Source: Salinispora mooreana
Lineage (GTDB): Bacteria; Actinomycetota; Actinomycetes; Mycobacteriales; Micromonosporaceae
Direction: 5' to 3'
DNA length: 64,000 nucleotides
NCBI RefSeq assembly: GCF_000379065.1
Contig: NZ_KB900614.1
Coordinates: forward strand, 332,421 to 396,420
Shown: piece by piece, positions 54,836-63,552 of the stretch
How positions within the stretch are numbered: the first letter of the stretch is position 1
Layout of the letters: each line of letters begins with the position of its first letter
Program-made: the position numbers and the translations under genes
The notes under the pieces: generated by a model
Database searches by the model: none
Told to the model about the DNA's origin: nothing
What the model saw: the letters and a program-made list of their open reading frames with translations, nothing else

Positions 54836-55657
54836 TCAGTCGGCTTGGGCGGCCAGTTCCCCGGCCCGGTCCCGGGCCGCCTCCAAGGCGGCCAGCAGCG
54901 CCGCCCGCACCCCGTGCTTCTCCAACTCGCGGACGGCGGAGATGGTGGTGCCGGCGGGCGAGGTCACCGCCTCCCGCAGCTTGACCGGGTGCTCGCCGGA
55001 GTCACGCAGCATAACCGCCGAACCGATCGCGGTCTGCACGATCAACTCGTGGGCGACCTGCCGGGGCAGGCCAAGCAGGATGCCCGCATCGACCATCGCC
55101 TCCACCAGCAGATAGAAGTACGCCGGCCCGGAACCCGACAATGCGGTCACCGCGTCCTGCTGCGACTCGGGGACCCGCAGGGTCCCGCCGAGCGGGGTGA
55201 ACATCTCCTCGGCCAGGGCCAGGTGCGCGCCGGTGGCGTGCTCCCCGGCGGAGATCGCCGACATCGCCTCGTCAACCAGAGCCGGAGTGTTGGTCATCAC
55301 CCGCACCACCGGGGTGCCCGCGGCCAACCGCCGGCTGAAGAAGCTGGTGGGTAGGCCGGCGCAGAGCGAGATGACCAGCTTCTCGGCCGGAATCTTCGGG
55401 CCGATCTCGTCCAGCAACGCCGCCACGTCCTGCGGCTTGACCGCGATCGCGAGCACCTCGGCCTCGGCCACCGCGGTGTGGTTGTCGACCACCCGTACGC
55501 CGTAGCGGAGGGCCAGCTCCTCGGCCCGCGCCTGCCGCCGGGTGGTGGCCAACAGCCGCTCCGCCGGCCAGCCCGAGCGCAGCAGGCCCGAGAGCACCAG
55601 CTCGCCGATCTTGCCAGCCCCAATGACCGCGACCGGGTGTTGCGCCGTATCCGTCAT
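54836..55657 (-). CDS. proC: Pyrroline-5-carboxylate reductase
   Basis: A 273-residue NADP-dependent enzyme for the last step of proline synthesis. The Rossmann motif is VAVIGAGKIGELVLSGLLRSG. The C-terminal signature is ALSGSGPAYFYLLVEAMVDAGILLGLPRQ, and AVTSPAGTTISAVRELEKHGVRAAL is the dimerisation region. The ATG at 55657 has GGAAGAGG upstream; a 19-residue longer reading is not needed. It follows pfkA on the same strand with a 68-base gap. Confidence 0.96.
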   Translation of the reverse strand: MTDTAQHPVAVIGAGKIGELVLSGLLRSGWPAERLLATTRRQARAEELALRYGVRVVDNHTAVAEAEVLAIAVKPQDVAALLDEIGPKIPAEKLVISLCAGLPTSFFSRRLAAGTPVVRVMTNTPALVDEAMSAISAGEHATGAHLALAEEMFTPLGGTLRVPESQQDAVTALSGSGPAYFYLLVEAMVDAGILLGLPRQVAHELIVQTAIGSAVMLRDSGEHPVKLREAVTSPAGTTISAVRELEKHGVRAALLAALEAARDRAGELAAQAD

Positions 55658-55725
55658 CGACGTGCCTCTTCCAGCGTAGGCCGGTGCGCGGCGGGCCGGG
55701 GGCCCACCGCGCACCGGTGGAGCGA

Positions 55726-56754
55726 TCAGCTACCGAAGAAGACCTCGGCCTCGGCGTACCGCTCCAGCGGTACGGTCTTCAGCTCGCGGGTGGCCTCGGC
55801 CAGCGGCACGCGGATGATGTCCGTGCTCTGCATCGCCACCATCTTGCCCCAGTCGCCCTCGTGCACCGCGTCGATCGCCTGGAGACCGAGCCGGGTGGCG
55901 AGCACCCGGTCGAAGGCGGTCGGGGTACCTCCGCGCTGGATGTGACCGAGCACGACGGTACGAGCTTCCTTGCCGGTCTTGGCCTCGAGCTGCTCGGCAA
56001 GCCACTGGCCGACGCCGCCGAGGCGGACGTGGCCGAAGGCGTCCAGCTCCTGGTTGTGCAGGACCATCTGCCCCTCGAGCGGGTGGGCGCCCTCGGCGAC
56101 CACGACAATCGGGGCGTACTGGTGCTGGAAACGCTTCTCGACGTAGCCGGCAACCTGGTTCACGTCGAACTGCCGCTCCGGCAGCAGGATCACGTTGGCG
56201 CCACCGGCGAGACCGGCATGCAGGGCGATCCAGCCAGCGTGCCGACCCATCACCTCGACCACCAGGGTGCGATGGTGGCTCTCGGCGGTGGTGTGCAGCC
56301 GGTCGATGGCCTCCATCGCGATGTTGACCGCGGTGTCGAAGCCGAAGGTGTAGTCGGTGGCGCCGAGGTCGTTGTCGATCGTCTTCGGCACGCCGATGAC
56401 GTTGACGCCGAGTTCGTGCAGCTTGGTGGCGACACCGAGGGTGTCCTCGCCGCCGATCGCGATCAGCGCGTCAACGCCCTGCGTGGCGAGGTTCTCCTTG
56501 ATCCGCTCAACACCGTTCTCAATCTTGAACGGGTTGGTCCGGGAGGAGCCCAGGATCGTACCGCCACGCGGCAGGATACCCCGTACCTCCGCGATCCCCA
56601 GCGGGCGAGACAGCCCCTCGAGCGGGCCCTTCCAGCCATCCCGGAAGCCCACGAACTCGTGACCGTAGTTGGCCACGCCCTTCCGAACAACCGCCCGGAT
56701 GACCGCGTTGAGACCGGGGCAGTCGCCGCCGCCGGTGAGCACGCCGATACGCAT
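55726..56754 (-). CDS. pfkA: 6-phosphofructokinase with pyrophosphate-type active-site residues
   Basis: A 342-residue PfkA-family enzyme: MRIGVLTGGGDCPGLNA at the N-terminus, PKTIDNDL at 123-130 and VMGRHAGWIALHAGLAGGAN. At position 104 this protein has Asp (GGEDT) and at 124 Lys (PKTIDND). In this family Gly104/Gly124 marks ATP users, and Asp104/Lys124 marks pyrophosphate-dependent enzymes such as that of Amycolatopsis. I therefore predict PPi dependence, and hence a reversible reaction with fructose-6-phosphate. The ATG has AGGAGG upstream. Confidence 0.93.
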   Translation of the reverse strand: MRIGVLTGGGDCPGLNAVIRAVVRKGVANYGHEFVGFRDGWKGPLEGLSRPLGIAEVRGILPRGGTILGSSRTNPFKIENGVERIKENLATQGVDALIAIGGEDTLGVATKLHELGVNVIGVPKTIDNDLGATDYTFGFDTAVNIAMEAIDRLHTTAESHHRTLVVEVMGRHAGWIALHAGLAGGANVILLPERQFDVNQVAGYVEKRFQHQYAPIVVVAEGAHPLEGQMVLHNQELDAFGHVRLGGVGQWLAEQLEAKTGKEARTVVLGHIQRGGTPTAFDRVLATRLGLQAIDAVHEGDWGKMVAMQSTDIIRVPLAEATRELKTVPLERYAEAEVFFGS

Positions 56755-56941
56755 GATCTGCTCATCCTCCTGGGAACATTGGGTAAAGCCCGGTTAAGCC
56801 CCAGGATATGTGTCGAAACAGACAATCGGCGCCGTTGCCGGCCCGGGGCGGGCCGTCATTGCGAACTGTAGTCCCGTCCGGTATGCGCTGACACCGCACC
56901 CCGGCTACCAAGCGGTAGCCAGCCCCCGGAGCGGTATCTGG

Positions 56942-57463
56942 TCACCGTCGACCCGGTCCCGTCCGGCCCGATCCCGTAATGGCCTGCCACCGAGCCAGGT
57001 TGTGCCGCGCGTCCACCAGCGCATCATGTCGAGCCGCGTCCGCGTCCGGCAGCGGCGGCCGACCCCGGTCATCCCAGAGCTGACGCAGGTCCTTGGTGAA
57101 GCGCGGGACCTGGCGGGGCAGCGCCGTCATCGCCCCCCACAGCTGCGCCAGCGACACGTGGTCGTACGCCGCGTACCACGCCCACAGTTCCAGCTGCTCG
57201 CCGGGGCGGCCCCGGACCGGCTCCAACAGAAAATCCTCAAGCTCGTCCCGGATCCGCGCGCGGGACCGCCAGGCCCGATCCGCCGGCGACGGCAGCTGAC
57301 TCAGCACATTACGCCGCACCCAGGGCACCGCCCGGGAGTCGTCGAACTCGGTGGAGACGGCGTAGAAGTCACGGCCGTACTCATCGACGACGCCGATCGA
57401 CACCAGGTCGATGGTGCGACCGTCCTCGATGAACTCACAGTCATAGAAGTAGCGATAAACCAT
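56942..57463 (-). CDS. DEDDh 3'-5' exoribonuclease, Rv2179c-like
   Basis: A 173-residue DEDDh exonuclease. The first acids are in YDCEFIEDGRTIDLVSIGVV (Asp-Cys-Glu), a third Asp lies in AAYDHVSL, and the last pair is ARHDALVDARHNLARW (His and Asp). This matches Rv2179c of M. tuberculosis, a single-strand RNA-specific exoribonuclease. The ATG at 57463 has AGGA upstream; another ATG three codons earlier is possible. In M. tuberculosis the gene is near aroG; here it is 16 kb away. It diverges from the Crp/Fnr gene. Confidence 0.88.
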   Translation of the reverse strand: MVYRYFYDCEFIEDGRTIDLVSIGVVDEYGRDFYAVSTEFDDSRAVPWVRRNVLSQLPSPADRAWRSRARIRDELEDFLLEPVRGRPGEQLELWAWYAAYDHVSLAQLWGAMTALPRQVPRFTKDLRQLWDDRGRPPLPDADAARHDALVDARHNLARWQAITGSGRTGPGRR

Positions 57464-57724
57464 CACCGCCATCCTGACGTACGCCGCCACAACCGAACCG
57501 GGGTGGGTGCCGCCGGCTGGAGCGCTCCGCATCCTCGCAGGTCAGAACTGGTATCGGATAGGTCTCGAAGGTCACGCAAACGAATTGAGGGGTGTACAGC
57601 AAGCGACCAGGCCGTCATGATCTGATGTGTACCGCTACCGGAGGCGTCGGAGCACCTTGGCAGTCTCTGTCAGGTTCACCCGGTGAGCGAGTCAAGGGTC
57701 CTTGACCGGGGGAGGGGTTGGGCC

Positions 57725-58417
57725 GTGGAGGTGCGGCTACCGGAGCCAGGTGACGCGCTCACGGGCGTCGAGATGTTCGCCGGCCTCGAGCCAGAAGCCC
57801 GGCAACGAGTAATCGCGGCGGCGGTGCCACGCACCTACCGCAAAGGGCAGCTACTCTTCGTGGAGAACGACCCGGGCGAGTCCCTGATCGTGCTACGCCG
57901 CGGCGCGGTGGCCGTCTTTCGTACGGCTCCCACCGGTGAGCGGGCAGTGCTGTCGGTGATCCGGCCGCCGGAGGTGCTGGGCGAGGTCTCGTTGCTCGAC
58001 GCCTCCACCCGGTCGGCGTCCGCCGAGGCCATCGAGGACTGCGCGGCCCTGGCCCTGTCCCGGGGCGCCTTCATGGAGTTGGTGCACTCAAACCCACGCA
58101 TCCTGGACGCGGTGATGCGTTCTCTCGGCAGCCTGATCCGCCGGCTGACCGAGCAGAACGCCGACCATGTCTTCCTGGATCTGCCCGGAAGGGTGGCCAA
58201 GACGCTGGTCCGCCTGGCCGGTGAGAGCCAGGCCCCCATGATCACCATTGAGCTCAACCAGAGCCAGCTCGCCGAGATGGCCGGGGGCTCCCGACAAAGC
58301 GTCAACCAGGCGATCGGCTCCTTCGCCAGCCGGGGCTGGCTGCGCACCGAGGGCCGCCGGATCGTGGTGACCGATGTGGCGTCGCTGCGCCGCCGCGCCG
58401 GCATGAGCGAGCGCTGA
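57725..58417 (+). CDS. Crp/Fnr-family transcriptional regulator
   Basis: About 230 residues. A cyclic-nucleotide-binding-type domain (FAGLEPEARQRVIAAAVPRTYRKGQLLFVENDPGESLIVLRRGAVAVF) includes GEVSLLDASTRSASAEAIEDCAAL. A winged helix-turn-helix follows: LPGRVAKTLVRLAGE, LNQSQLAEMAGGSRQSVNQAIGSFASRGWLRTEGRRIVV. The phosphate-binding cassette reads GEVSLLDASTRSAS, close to the cAMP-binding R-S of true Crp. No N-terminal Cys cluster, so not an Fnr iron-sulfur sensor. The GTG at 57725 has GGGGGAGGGG upstream; a GTG at 57683 is possible. Confidence 0.9.
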   Translation: MEVRLPEPGDALTGVEMFAGLEPEARQRVIAAAVPRTYRKGQLLFVENDPGESLIVLRRGAVAVFRTAPTGERAVLSVIRPPEVLGEVSLLDASTRSASAEAIEDCAALALSRGAFMELVHSNPRILDAVMRSLGSLIRRLTEQNADHVFLDLPGRVAKTLVRLAGESQAPMITIELNQSQLAEMAGGSRQSVNQAIGSFASRGWLRTEGRRIVVTDVASLRRRAGMSER

Positions 58418-58609
58418 CGACACGTACGATCAGGGGCGGGGTGGGCGATCGACCCCGGACGGGCCCGGCCGGCGACGCACCGATCGCAAGACGCGACCGA
58501 ACGCACTCCCGCAACCGGTCCCCGGCGTGTCACGATTCAAGGCACGGCGGACACACACGCCGAGAGGCTTCGGGAGCGCGCCCCCGGCGCGCGATGAGGA
58601 GGTTGTCCG

Positions 58610-59410
58610 GTGTCAGCGGGTGGGGCCCGCCGGGGACGGCGGGACAACGGGATCGACGCAAGCGAGTACGCGATCGCCGGTGATGTGGATCCCCGGGTAG
58701 GTGAGCATCTCCTGGACGTGCTCGCCGCCGGCGGCATCGCCGCCTATCTACAACCCTCGGCCGACCTCAACCCGGTCACCCGCACCACCACAGTCCCGCC
58801 CCGGCCAATCGACCGACTGTACGTGGACCGCTTTCACCTGCGAACCGCTCGGGACTACCTGACCCAACTCGCCGACGAAGGCGTCACCGACCGGGCCCGG
58901 GACAACGAACCCGACATTGAGGCCGAGTGGGCACGGATAGTCGCCGGGTTCCACACCACCTCCGCCAGCGGTGGAAGCAGCCGGTGGCCTGTCGCAGAGG
59001 ACGTGGACGACGACCGGGCCGGCCGGGCCTCCACCGACACGCGGCGACTGCCCTACGCGGCGGACGTCTCCGGCGTCTCCGTCAGCCAGGGGCGGGAGGA
59101 GGAGCCGTCACTCCTCGACGGGTTGGACACCTTCGGCGCGGACCTGCCCGACGACGAGGAGGAGGCAGAGCGGTACACGCCGCCCCCACCTCCACCCTTG
59201 CCCCGCATCTCCAAGTACGCCACGCTCGGCATCCTGGCCATAGTGGTCGGCTTCCTGCTCTTCCTCTACCCGCCGCTGCTTCCGGTAGACCCGGGGATTG
59301 TCACCCTGCTCGGCTTCACCGGCATCATCGCCGGCTTCGTCACCCTGGTCTGCCGGCTCCGCCCCGGCGACCGAGACGAACACGACCCGGACGACGGCGC
59401 CGTCGTCTGA
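58610..59410 (+). CDS. Hypothetical membrane protein with DUF308-like C-terminus
   Basis: 266 residues, not recognised beyond actinobacterial hypothetical proteins. The N-terminal half is soluble and begins with a small alpha/beta region (VGEHLLDVLAAGGIAAYLQPSADLNP, then IDRLYVDRFHLRTARDYLTQLADEG) resembling DUF2007-like signal-transducing folds. An acidic disordered linker leads to a Pro stretch and two hydrophobic helices (about 205-222 and 229-248). Topology suggests a cytoplasmic N-domain and a membrane hairpin. The GTG has AGGAGG upstream. It precedes otsA by 140 bases. Confidence 0.7.
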   Translation: MSAGGARRGRRDNGIDASEYAIAGDVDPRVGEHLLDVLAAGGIAAYLQPSADLNPVTRTTTVPPRPIDRLYVDRFHLRTARDYLTQLADEGVTDRARDNEPDIEAEWARIVAGFHTTSASGGSSRWPVAEDVDDDRAGRASTDTRRLPYAADVSGVSVSQGREEEPSLLDGLDTFGADLPDDEEEAERYTPPPPPPLPRISKYATLGILAIVVGFLLFLYPPLLPVDPGIVTLLGFTGIIAGFVTLVCRLRPGDRDEHDPDDGAVV

Positions 59411-59434
59411 TCTGGGGACCCCCGAAGCTGAGGC

Positions 59435-59475
59435 GTAACAATGGTGTAACTTACGGTTAGTAGGAATACTGCTGT
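59435..59475 (+). promoter_or_regulatory. Candidate otsA promoter region with GTAAC direct repeat
   Basis: GTAAC occurs at 59435 and 59446 (11-base period), followed by an AT-rich TTAGTAGGAATACT stretch. It is the only AT-rich patch in the otsA upstream region. Confidence 0.35.
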
Positions 59476-59550
59476 CCGTCATCCCCCTCCGCCGGCTGCC
59501 GGCCCTATCCCCCTGTTGCGGCGGTATCCGGCAGATCGGAAACGCTCGAG

Positions 59551-60969
59551 GTGCGACAGAATTCCCTGGTGGTGGTCGCCAACCGCCTCCCCATCGACGA
59601 CAGTACGGCGCCCGACGGTGCCTGCGAATGGCGCTGCCGCCCCGGCGGCCTGGTGAACGCCCTACACACCCCGCTACGGCAGACACCCGCAGCCTGGGTG
59701 GGGTGGGCGGGTGGCACCGGGCCGGCACCGGCGCTGCCCGACGTTGACGGTGTCCGGATGCACACGGTGCCGCTCACCGCCGACGACCTACGTGACCACT
59801 ACGAGGGCTTCGCCAACGCCACGCTCTGGCCGCTCTACCATGACGCCGTCGAACAGCCGGAGCACCACCGCCGCTGGTGGGAGGCGTACCAGCGAGTCAA
59901 CCAACGGTTTGCGGCGGCCGCCGCCGAGGTGGCCGAGCCCGGCGCTGTGGTCTGGGTGCAGGACTACCACCTACAACTCGTGCCCGGCCTGCTTCGGGCA
60001 CTCCGGCCGGACCTGCGAATCGGCTTCTTCCTCCACATGGCGTTCCCACCGCCGGAGCTGTTCATGCAGCTCCCCCGGCGAGCCGAGCTACTGCGGGGAA
60101 TGCTCGGTGCCGACCTGGTCGGCTTCCAGCGGGCCCAGGCGGCACACAACTTCGCCCAGCTCGCCGACCGGGTGCTCGGGCTGCCGGCCACCGACCATCG
60201 AATCGCCGTTGACGGCCGGATCGTACGCATCGGTTCGTTCCCGGTCTCCATCGACACCGCCGAGATGGCCGCCCTGGCCGACCGGCCCGACGTCGCCGAC
60301 CGCGCCAGCCGGCTCCGCCGTGACCTGGGCAGCCCGGAACACGTGATCCTCAGCGTGGACCGGATGGACTACACCAAGGGCATCGAGCAGCGGCTGAAGG
60401 CGTACAGCGAGCTGATCGCCGACGGGCACGTCAAGGTCCAGGACACTGTCCTGGTGCAGGTGGCGGTGCCCAGCCGCGAGCGGGTGGCGCAGTACCAGAT
60501 CCTCCGCAAACGGGTCGAGCGCGAGGTCGGCCGGATCAACGGCGAATTCGGCCGCGTCGGCGAGCCGGCCATCCACTACCTGACCCAGCCCTTCGACCGC
60601 GCCGAGGTGGCCGCGCTCTACCGGATCGCCGACGTGATGGCGGTGACCCCGCTCCGGGACGGCATGAACCTGGTCGCCAAAGAGTACGTAGCCGCCCGGG
60701 TAGACAACACCGGCGCGCTGCTACTCAGTGAGTTCGCCGGCGCCGCCGCCGAGCTACCCCAGGCCTACCTGGTGAACCCACACGACCTGGAAGGCCTCAA
60801 GCTGGGCCTGCTCGCGGCGCTGCGGGCCCAGCCGGATCAGGTCCGCGAGCGGATGCGGGCGATGCGGACGCACCTGCGCCAGCACGACATCCACGCCTGG
60901 GCTCGCTCCTACCTGTCCGCGCTTGACCAGGACAGCACCCTGCTCAACCGACTCGGTACGGCCCGCTGA
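59551..60969 (+). CDS. otsA: Alpha,alpha-trehalose-phosphate synthase (UDP-glucose or GDP-glucose)
   Basis: A 472-residue GT20 glycosyltransferase making trehalose-6-phosphate, an osmoprotectant precursor. Motifs are [10 protein letters not shown] at the N-terminus, [16 protein letters not shown] (the catalytic Asp), [11 protein letters not shown], and [18 protein letters not shown] with Arg and Lys that bind phosphates. [22 protein letters not shown] binds the donor. The GTG start has no strong ribosome site. No phosphatase gene (otsB) is adjacent. It converges on a hydrolase gene with a 14-base gap. Confidence 0.95.
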   Translation: MRQNSLVVVANRLPIDDSTAPDGACEWRCRPGGLVNALHTPLRQTPAAWVGWAGGTGPAPALPDVDGVRMHTVPLTADDLRDHYEGFANATLWPLYHDAVEQPEHHRRWWEAYQRVNQRFAAAAAEVAEPGAVVWVQDYHLQLVPGLLRALRPDLRIGFFLHMAFPPPELFMQLPRRAELLRGMLGADLVGFQRAQAAHNFAQLADRVLGLPATDHRIAVDGRIVRIGSFPVSIDTAEMAALADRPDVADRASRLRRDLGSPEHVILSVDRMDYTKGIEQRLKAYSELIADGHVKVQDTVLVQVAVPSRERVAQYQILRKRVEREVGRINGEFGRVGEPAIHYLTQPFDRAEVAALYRIADVMAVTPLRDGMNLVAKEYVAARVDNTGALLLSEFAGAAAELPQAYLVNPHDLEGLKLGLLAALRAQPDQVRERMRAMRTHLRQHDIHAWARSYLSALDQDSTLLNRLGTAR

Positions 60970-60983
60970 CCAACCACCCGGGC

Positions 60984-61799
60984 TCAACCGCCGGACGGCT
61001 CCTTCTCCAACCAGTCGAGAATCGCGTCGATCGGTTCCCACCACCCGGCGTCCAGCATCAGGTCGTGGCCCATGCCGGGGAAGAGCAGCGGGGCCGAGGC
61101 GTACCGTCGGGCAGCCCGGGTGAGCGCTGAGCGCGGTACCACCCGGTCCTCCGGGCTACCCAGCACCAACACCGGTGGATCGCCCACAGCCGGCTCGGGC
61201 TCCCGCCCGAACAACAGCTGCCACTGGGCACGTCGGGCGGGGCGGCCCAGCCGAGACAGGTGCCGCCGCGCCTCATCACGGGGCAGTTCCGGACCGAACA
61301 ACTGGGCATGGTTGCACCGCAGCCGGCCGCCAACGAGCGCGGGCAGCGTACCCAGGGGGTTGTGGCGCAGCGCCGTGAACGCCGTTGCCCAACCACCCAA
61401 GACCGGGGCCACCAACGCAGCGGCGCGGGCCGGGTAGCGGGCCAGGGCGTGCGCAACCACCAACGCCCCGGCGCCATGCCCGACCAGCACCGCCCGGCGG
61501 GGCAGCCCCGAGGCCACCTGCACCACGTCGTGGACGTACGCCCGCAGCGTGGCCTCCGGTGCTGGTCCACTGCCAGACTGCCCACGCAGGCTCAACGCGT
61601 ACCCGGAGAAGCCTCGCTCGACGGTGTGCCCCAACCAGTGCTCGGCGAACGCCCAGGCGCCGTGACCGAAGCCAGGGACGAACAACAGCGGCGGTCGGCC
61701 CTCATCCAGCGCGGGGACGGCCTCGAGCACCTCGCGCCGAACCGGACGGACCGGTCGAGCCCACTCCCACCCCCGGATGACCCGTACCTGCTGGTTCAC
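60984..61799 (-). CDS. Alpha/beta-hydrolase-fold protein lacking the Ser nucleophile
   Basis: 271 residues. The oxyanion region is PPLLFVPGFGHGAWAF, and the acid and His are in VLGSPEDRVVP and LFPGMGHDLMLDAGWW. The nucleophile elbow reads VLVGHGAGALVV; the Ser of GxSxG is Gly. The codon is GGC, checked on the strand. So the protein is probably not a classical serine hydrolase. It starts with GTG behind GGAGGG, 52 bases after the flavin monooxygenase and within reach of a 31-base repeat. A non-hydrolytic or binding role is possible. Confidence 0.8.
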   Translation of the reverse strand: MNQQVRVIRGWEWARPVRPVRREVLEAVPALDEGRPPLLFVPGFGHGAWAFAEHWLGHTVERGFSGYALSLRGQSGSGPAPEATLRAYVHDVVQVASGLPRRAVLVGHGAGALVVAHALARYPARAAALVAPVLGGWATAFTALRHNPLGTLPALVGGRLRCNHAQLFGPELPRDEARRHLSRLGRPARRAQWQLLFGREPEPAVGDPPVLVLGSPEDRVVPRSALTRAARRYASAPLLFPGMGHDLMLDAGWWEPIDAILDWLEKEPSGG

Positions 61800-61818
61800 T
61801 GGGTAAACCCTCCGCTCG

Positions 61819-61849
61819 CGACTGCGGGGCTCGCAAGCTCACTCCTCGC
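61819..61849 (-). repeat. 31-base dispersed repeat, copy 2 (between the monooxygenase and the hydrolase)
   Basis: Identical over 31 bases to 39066-39096. It begins three bases after the monooxygenase stop and ends 19 bases before the hydrolase GTG. In both places it separates two co-directional genes. Confidence 0.9.
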
Positions 61850-61851
61850 AC

Positions 61852-63258
61852 TCACTTGGCCTCCAGGTCGTGCAGGGCGCGCTGCAGGACGCGCAGGTAG
61901 TCGGCGTGACCGACCTCGAACCAGTGTCGGCTGCTCTCCTTGACCGGCCCCGCGTAGCGCTCTCCCGCCCGCGCGCTCACCGTGGCGGCGAAGGCTGCCG
62001 CCTTGCTGGGCCGGGTCTCCCGCAGTCGCAGCAACCGGGCGAAGAGCACGGTCTGCCAGTGGGACAGCGGGAAGATGCCGGAATCCGGCTGCACCAGGCC
62101 GGCCACGGCGAGGGTCGGGTGATTCGGCACAAAGGCGTTGAGCCACAGCGCCGGACGCCCGGTCATGCCATCGTCGCCAAGGATCTTCGGGTCGAGAAAC
62201 TCGAACCGGGGCAGGTAGCCGGTGGCGAACACGACCAGCTCCGGATCGATCTGCCGGCCATCCGCCAACTCGACGGAGTCCGGGTGGAAGCGGACGGCGT
62301 CCGGCACCGGAGTGACCCGGCCATGGCTCAGATAGTAGACGAGTTGGCTGTTCACGATCGGATGCGTCTCCAGCATCCGGTGGTCGGGCTGCGGCAGACC
62401 GAAACGGGTCAGATCTCCCACACTCAGCCGGAGGAGGCGGTGCAAGAGCCACTGGCGGAGCCGCCGGGGCAACCGCAGCGCCAGCAGCAGGTCGTTGAGC
62501 TGGTCGGCCGGACGGCCGAGGAGATATTTCGGCGCATACCAGTAGCCACGGCGCGTGGAGTGCCAGCAGTGGGCGGCCTGCTGGGCTGCCTCGGCAGCGA
62601 TGTCGCAGCCGGTGTTGCCGGCGCCGACCACCAGCACCCGCCTGCCCCGCAACTGCGCCGGGTCCTGGTAGGCCGAGGCGTGCATGACATCGCCGCGGAA
62701 CTCGGCAAGGCCCTCGTAGTCGGGCAGCTTCGACGACCAGTTGTGGCCGTTGGCGACCACAACCGCGGCGTACCGGGAGGTCCGTTCCGGGCCATAGCCG
62801 CCGGTGCTGCGGGTCGTGACGTCCCACCGGTCGCCGTCAACCGGCTCGACCCGCACCACCTCCGTGCCGAACCAGACGTGCCGGCGCAGGTCGAAATGGT
62901 CCGCGTACCGCTCGAGGTAGGACAGCAGCTGGCGGTGATGCGGGTAGTCTGGCCAGTCGTCCGGCATCGGGAAGTCGGGGAACTGGGTCAGCGGACGCGA
63001 CGAGATCAGGTGCGTGCTGGCGTAGACCGGGCTCCGGTCGTGCCGCCAGTTCCACACCCCACCGACTCCGGTCTCCCGCTCGTAGCAGTCGACACCGAAC
63101 CCGTGCTCGGTCACATTCTTGATCGCGGTCAGCCCGCTCGGGCCCGCCCCGATCACGCAGACAGTCTCACCGCGGTCGGAGACGGAGCGGCCGGCACAGT
63201 TCCGGTCGAGGGTGCTCGGCTCCGGGTCGGGCCGGCCGTGATCGATGGAGGTGGTCAC
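61852..63258 (-). CDS. Flavin-containing monooxygenase (class B)
   Basis: 468 residues. The FAD motif is VCVIGAGPSGLTAIKNV at about 33-49. The FMO fingerprint FxGxxxHxxxY is present as FRGDVMHASAY. The NADPH Rossmann motif is VLVVGAGNTGCDIA. VVFATGYLPRFEF provides the ATG motif. The family oxygenates N, S or ketone groups; no substrate can be inferred. The GTG at 63258 has AAGGAGATG upstream. It is followed by the hydrolase gene, so the two may form an operon. Confidence 0.9.
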   Translation of the reverse strand: MTTSIDHGRPDPEPSTLDRNCAGRSVSDRGETVCVIGAGPSGLTAIKNVTEHGFGVDCYERETGVGGVWNWRHDRSPVYASTHLISSRPLTQFPDFPMPDDWPDYPHHRQLLSYLERYADHFDLRRHVWFGTEVVRVEPVDGDRWDVTTRSTGGYGPERTSRYAAVVVANGHNWSSKLPDYEGLAEFRGDVMHASAYQDPAQLRGRRVLVVGAGNTGCDIAAEAAQQAAHCWHSTRRGYWYAPKYLLGRPADQLNDLLLALRLPRRLRQWLLHRLLRLSVGDLTRFGLPQPDHRMLETHPIVNSQLVYYLSHGRVTPVPDAVRFHPDSVELADGRQIDPELVVFATGYLPRFEFLDPKILGDDGMTGRPALWLNAFVPNHPTLAVAGLVQPDSGIFPLSHWQTVLFARLLRLRETRPSKAAAFAATVSARAGERYAGPVKESSRHWFEVGHADYLRVLQRALHDLEAK

Positions 63259-63332
63259 CGAGGCATCTCCTTAGGTGCGCACGGATGCCGGGTCGCGCAG
63301 CATCCTGCCCACATCGGATGCCCAATGTCCAG

Positions 63333-63390
63333 CCCGGCCGCCCGGCCGCCCGGCGGCCAGTCGGGCGGGGGCAGTAGCCGGGCGGCCGGG
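63333..63390 (-). terminator. GC-rich hairpin between glk and the monooxygenase
   Basis: CCCGGCCGCCCGGC occurs twice in overlap (63333-63346 and 63341-63354). Either can pair perfectly with GCCGGGCGGCCGGG at 63377-63390. It lies downstream of the glucokinase stop. The 63259-63552 gap shows no ORF and no other clear signal. Confidence 0.5.
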
Positions 63391-63552
63391 ACCGGAAGGT
63401 GCGACCTGCCGCCGCAGCCGCCCGACTCGCCCGGTCCGACACCGTGACACGGATGACCACCCACCCGCGACGCCGCGTCGCCCCGCTGACCGGGATTGGT
63501 GTACGACCGGACCCGCGGCGGTGCTGAGTCGACGGCGGTGCCGGCCCTCGTC

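Noticed and set aside
58441..58683. 80-codon ORF ahead of the DUF308-like gene
   Set aside because: It overlaps the real start and is Arg/Pro/Gly-rich without family features.
61870..63447. 525-codon plus-strand open frame over the flavin monooxygenase
   Set aside because: Shadow frame; the minus-strand gene has complete FAD, NADPH and FMO motifs.
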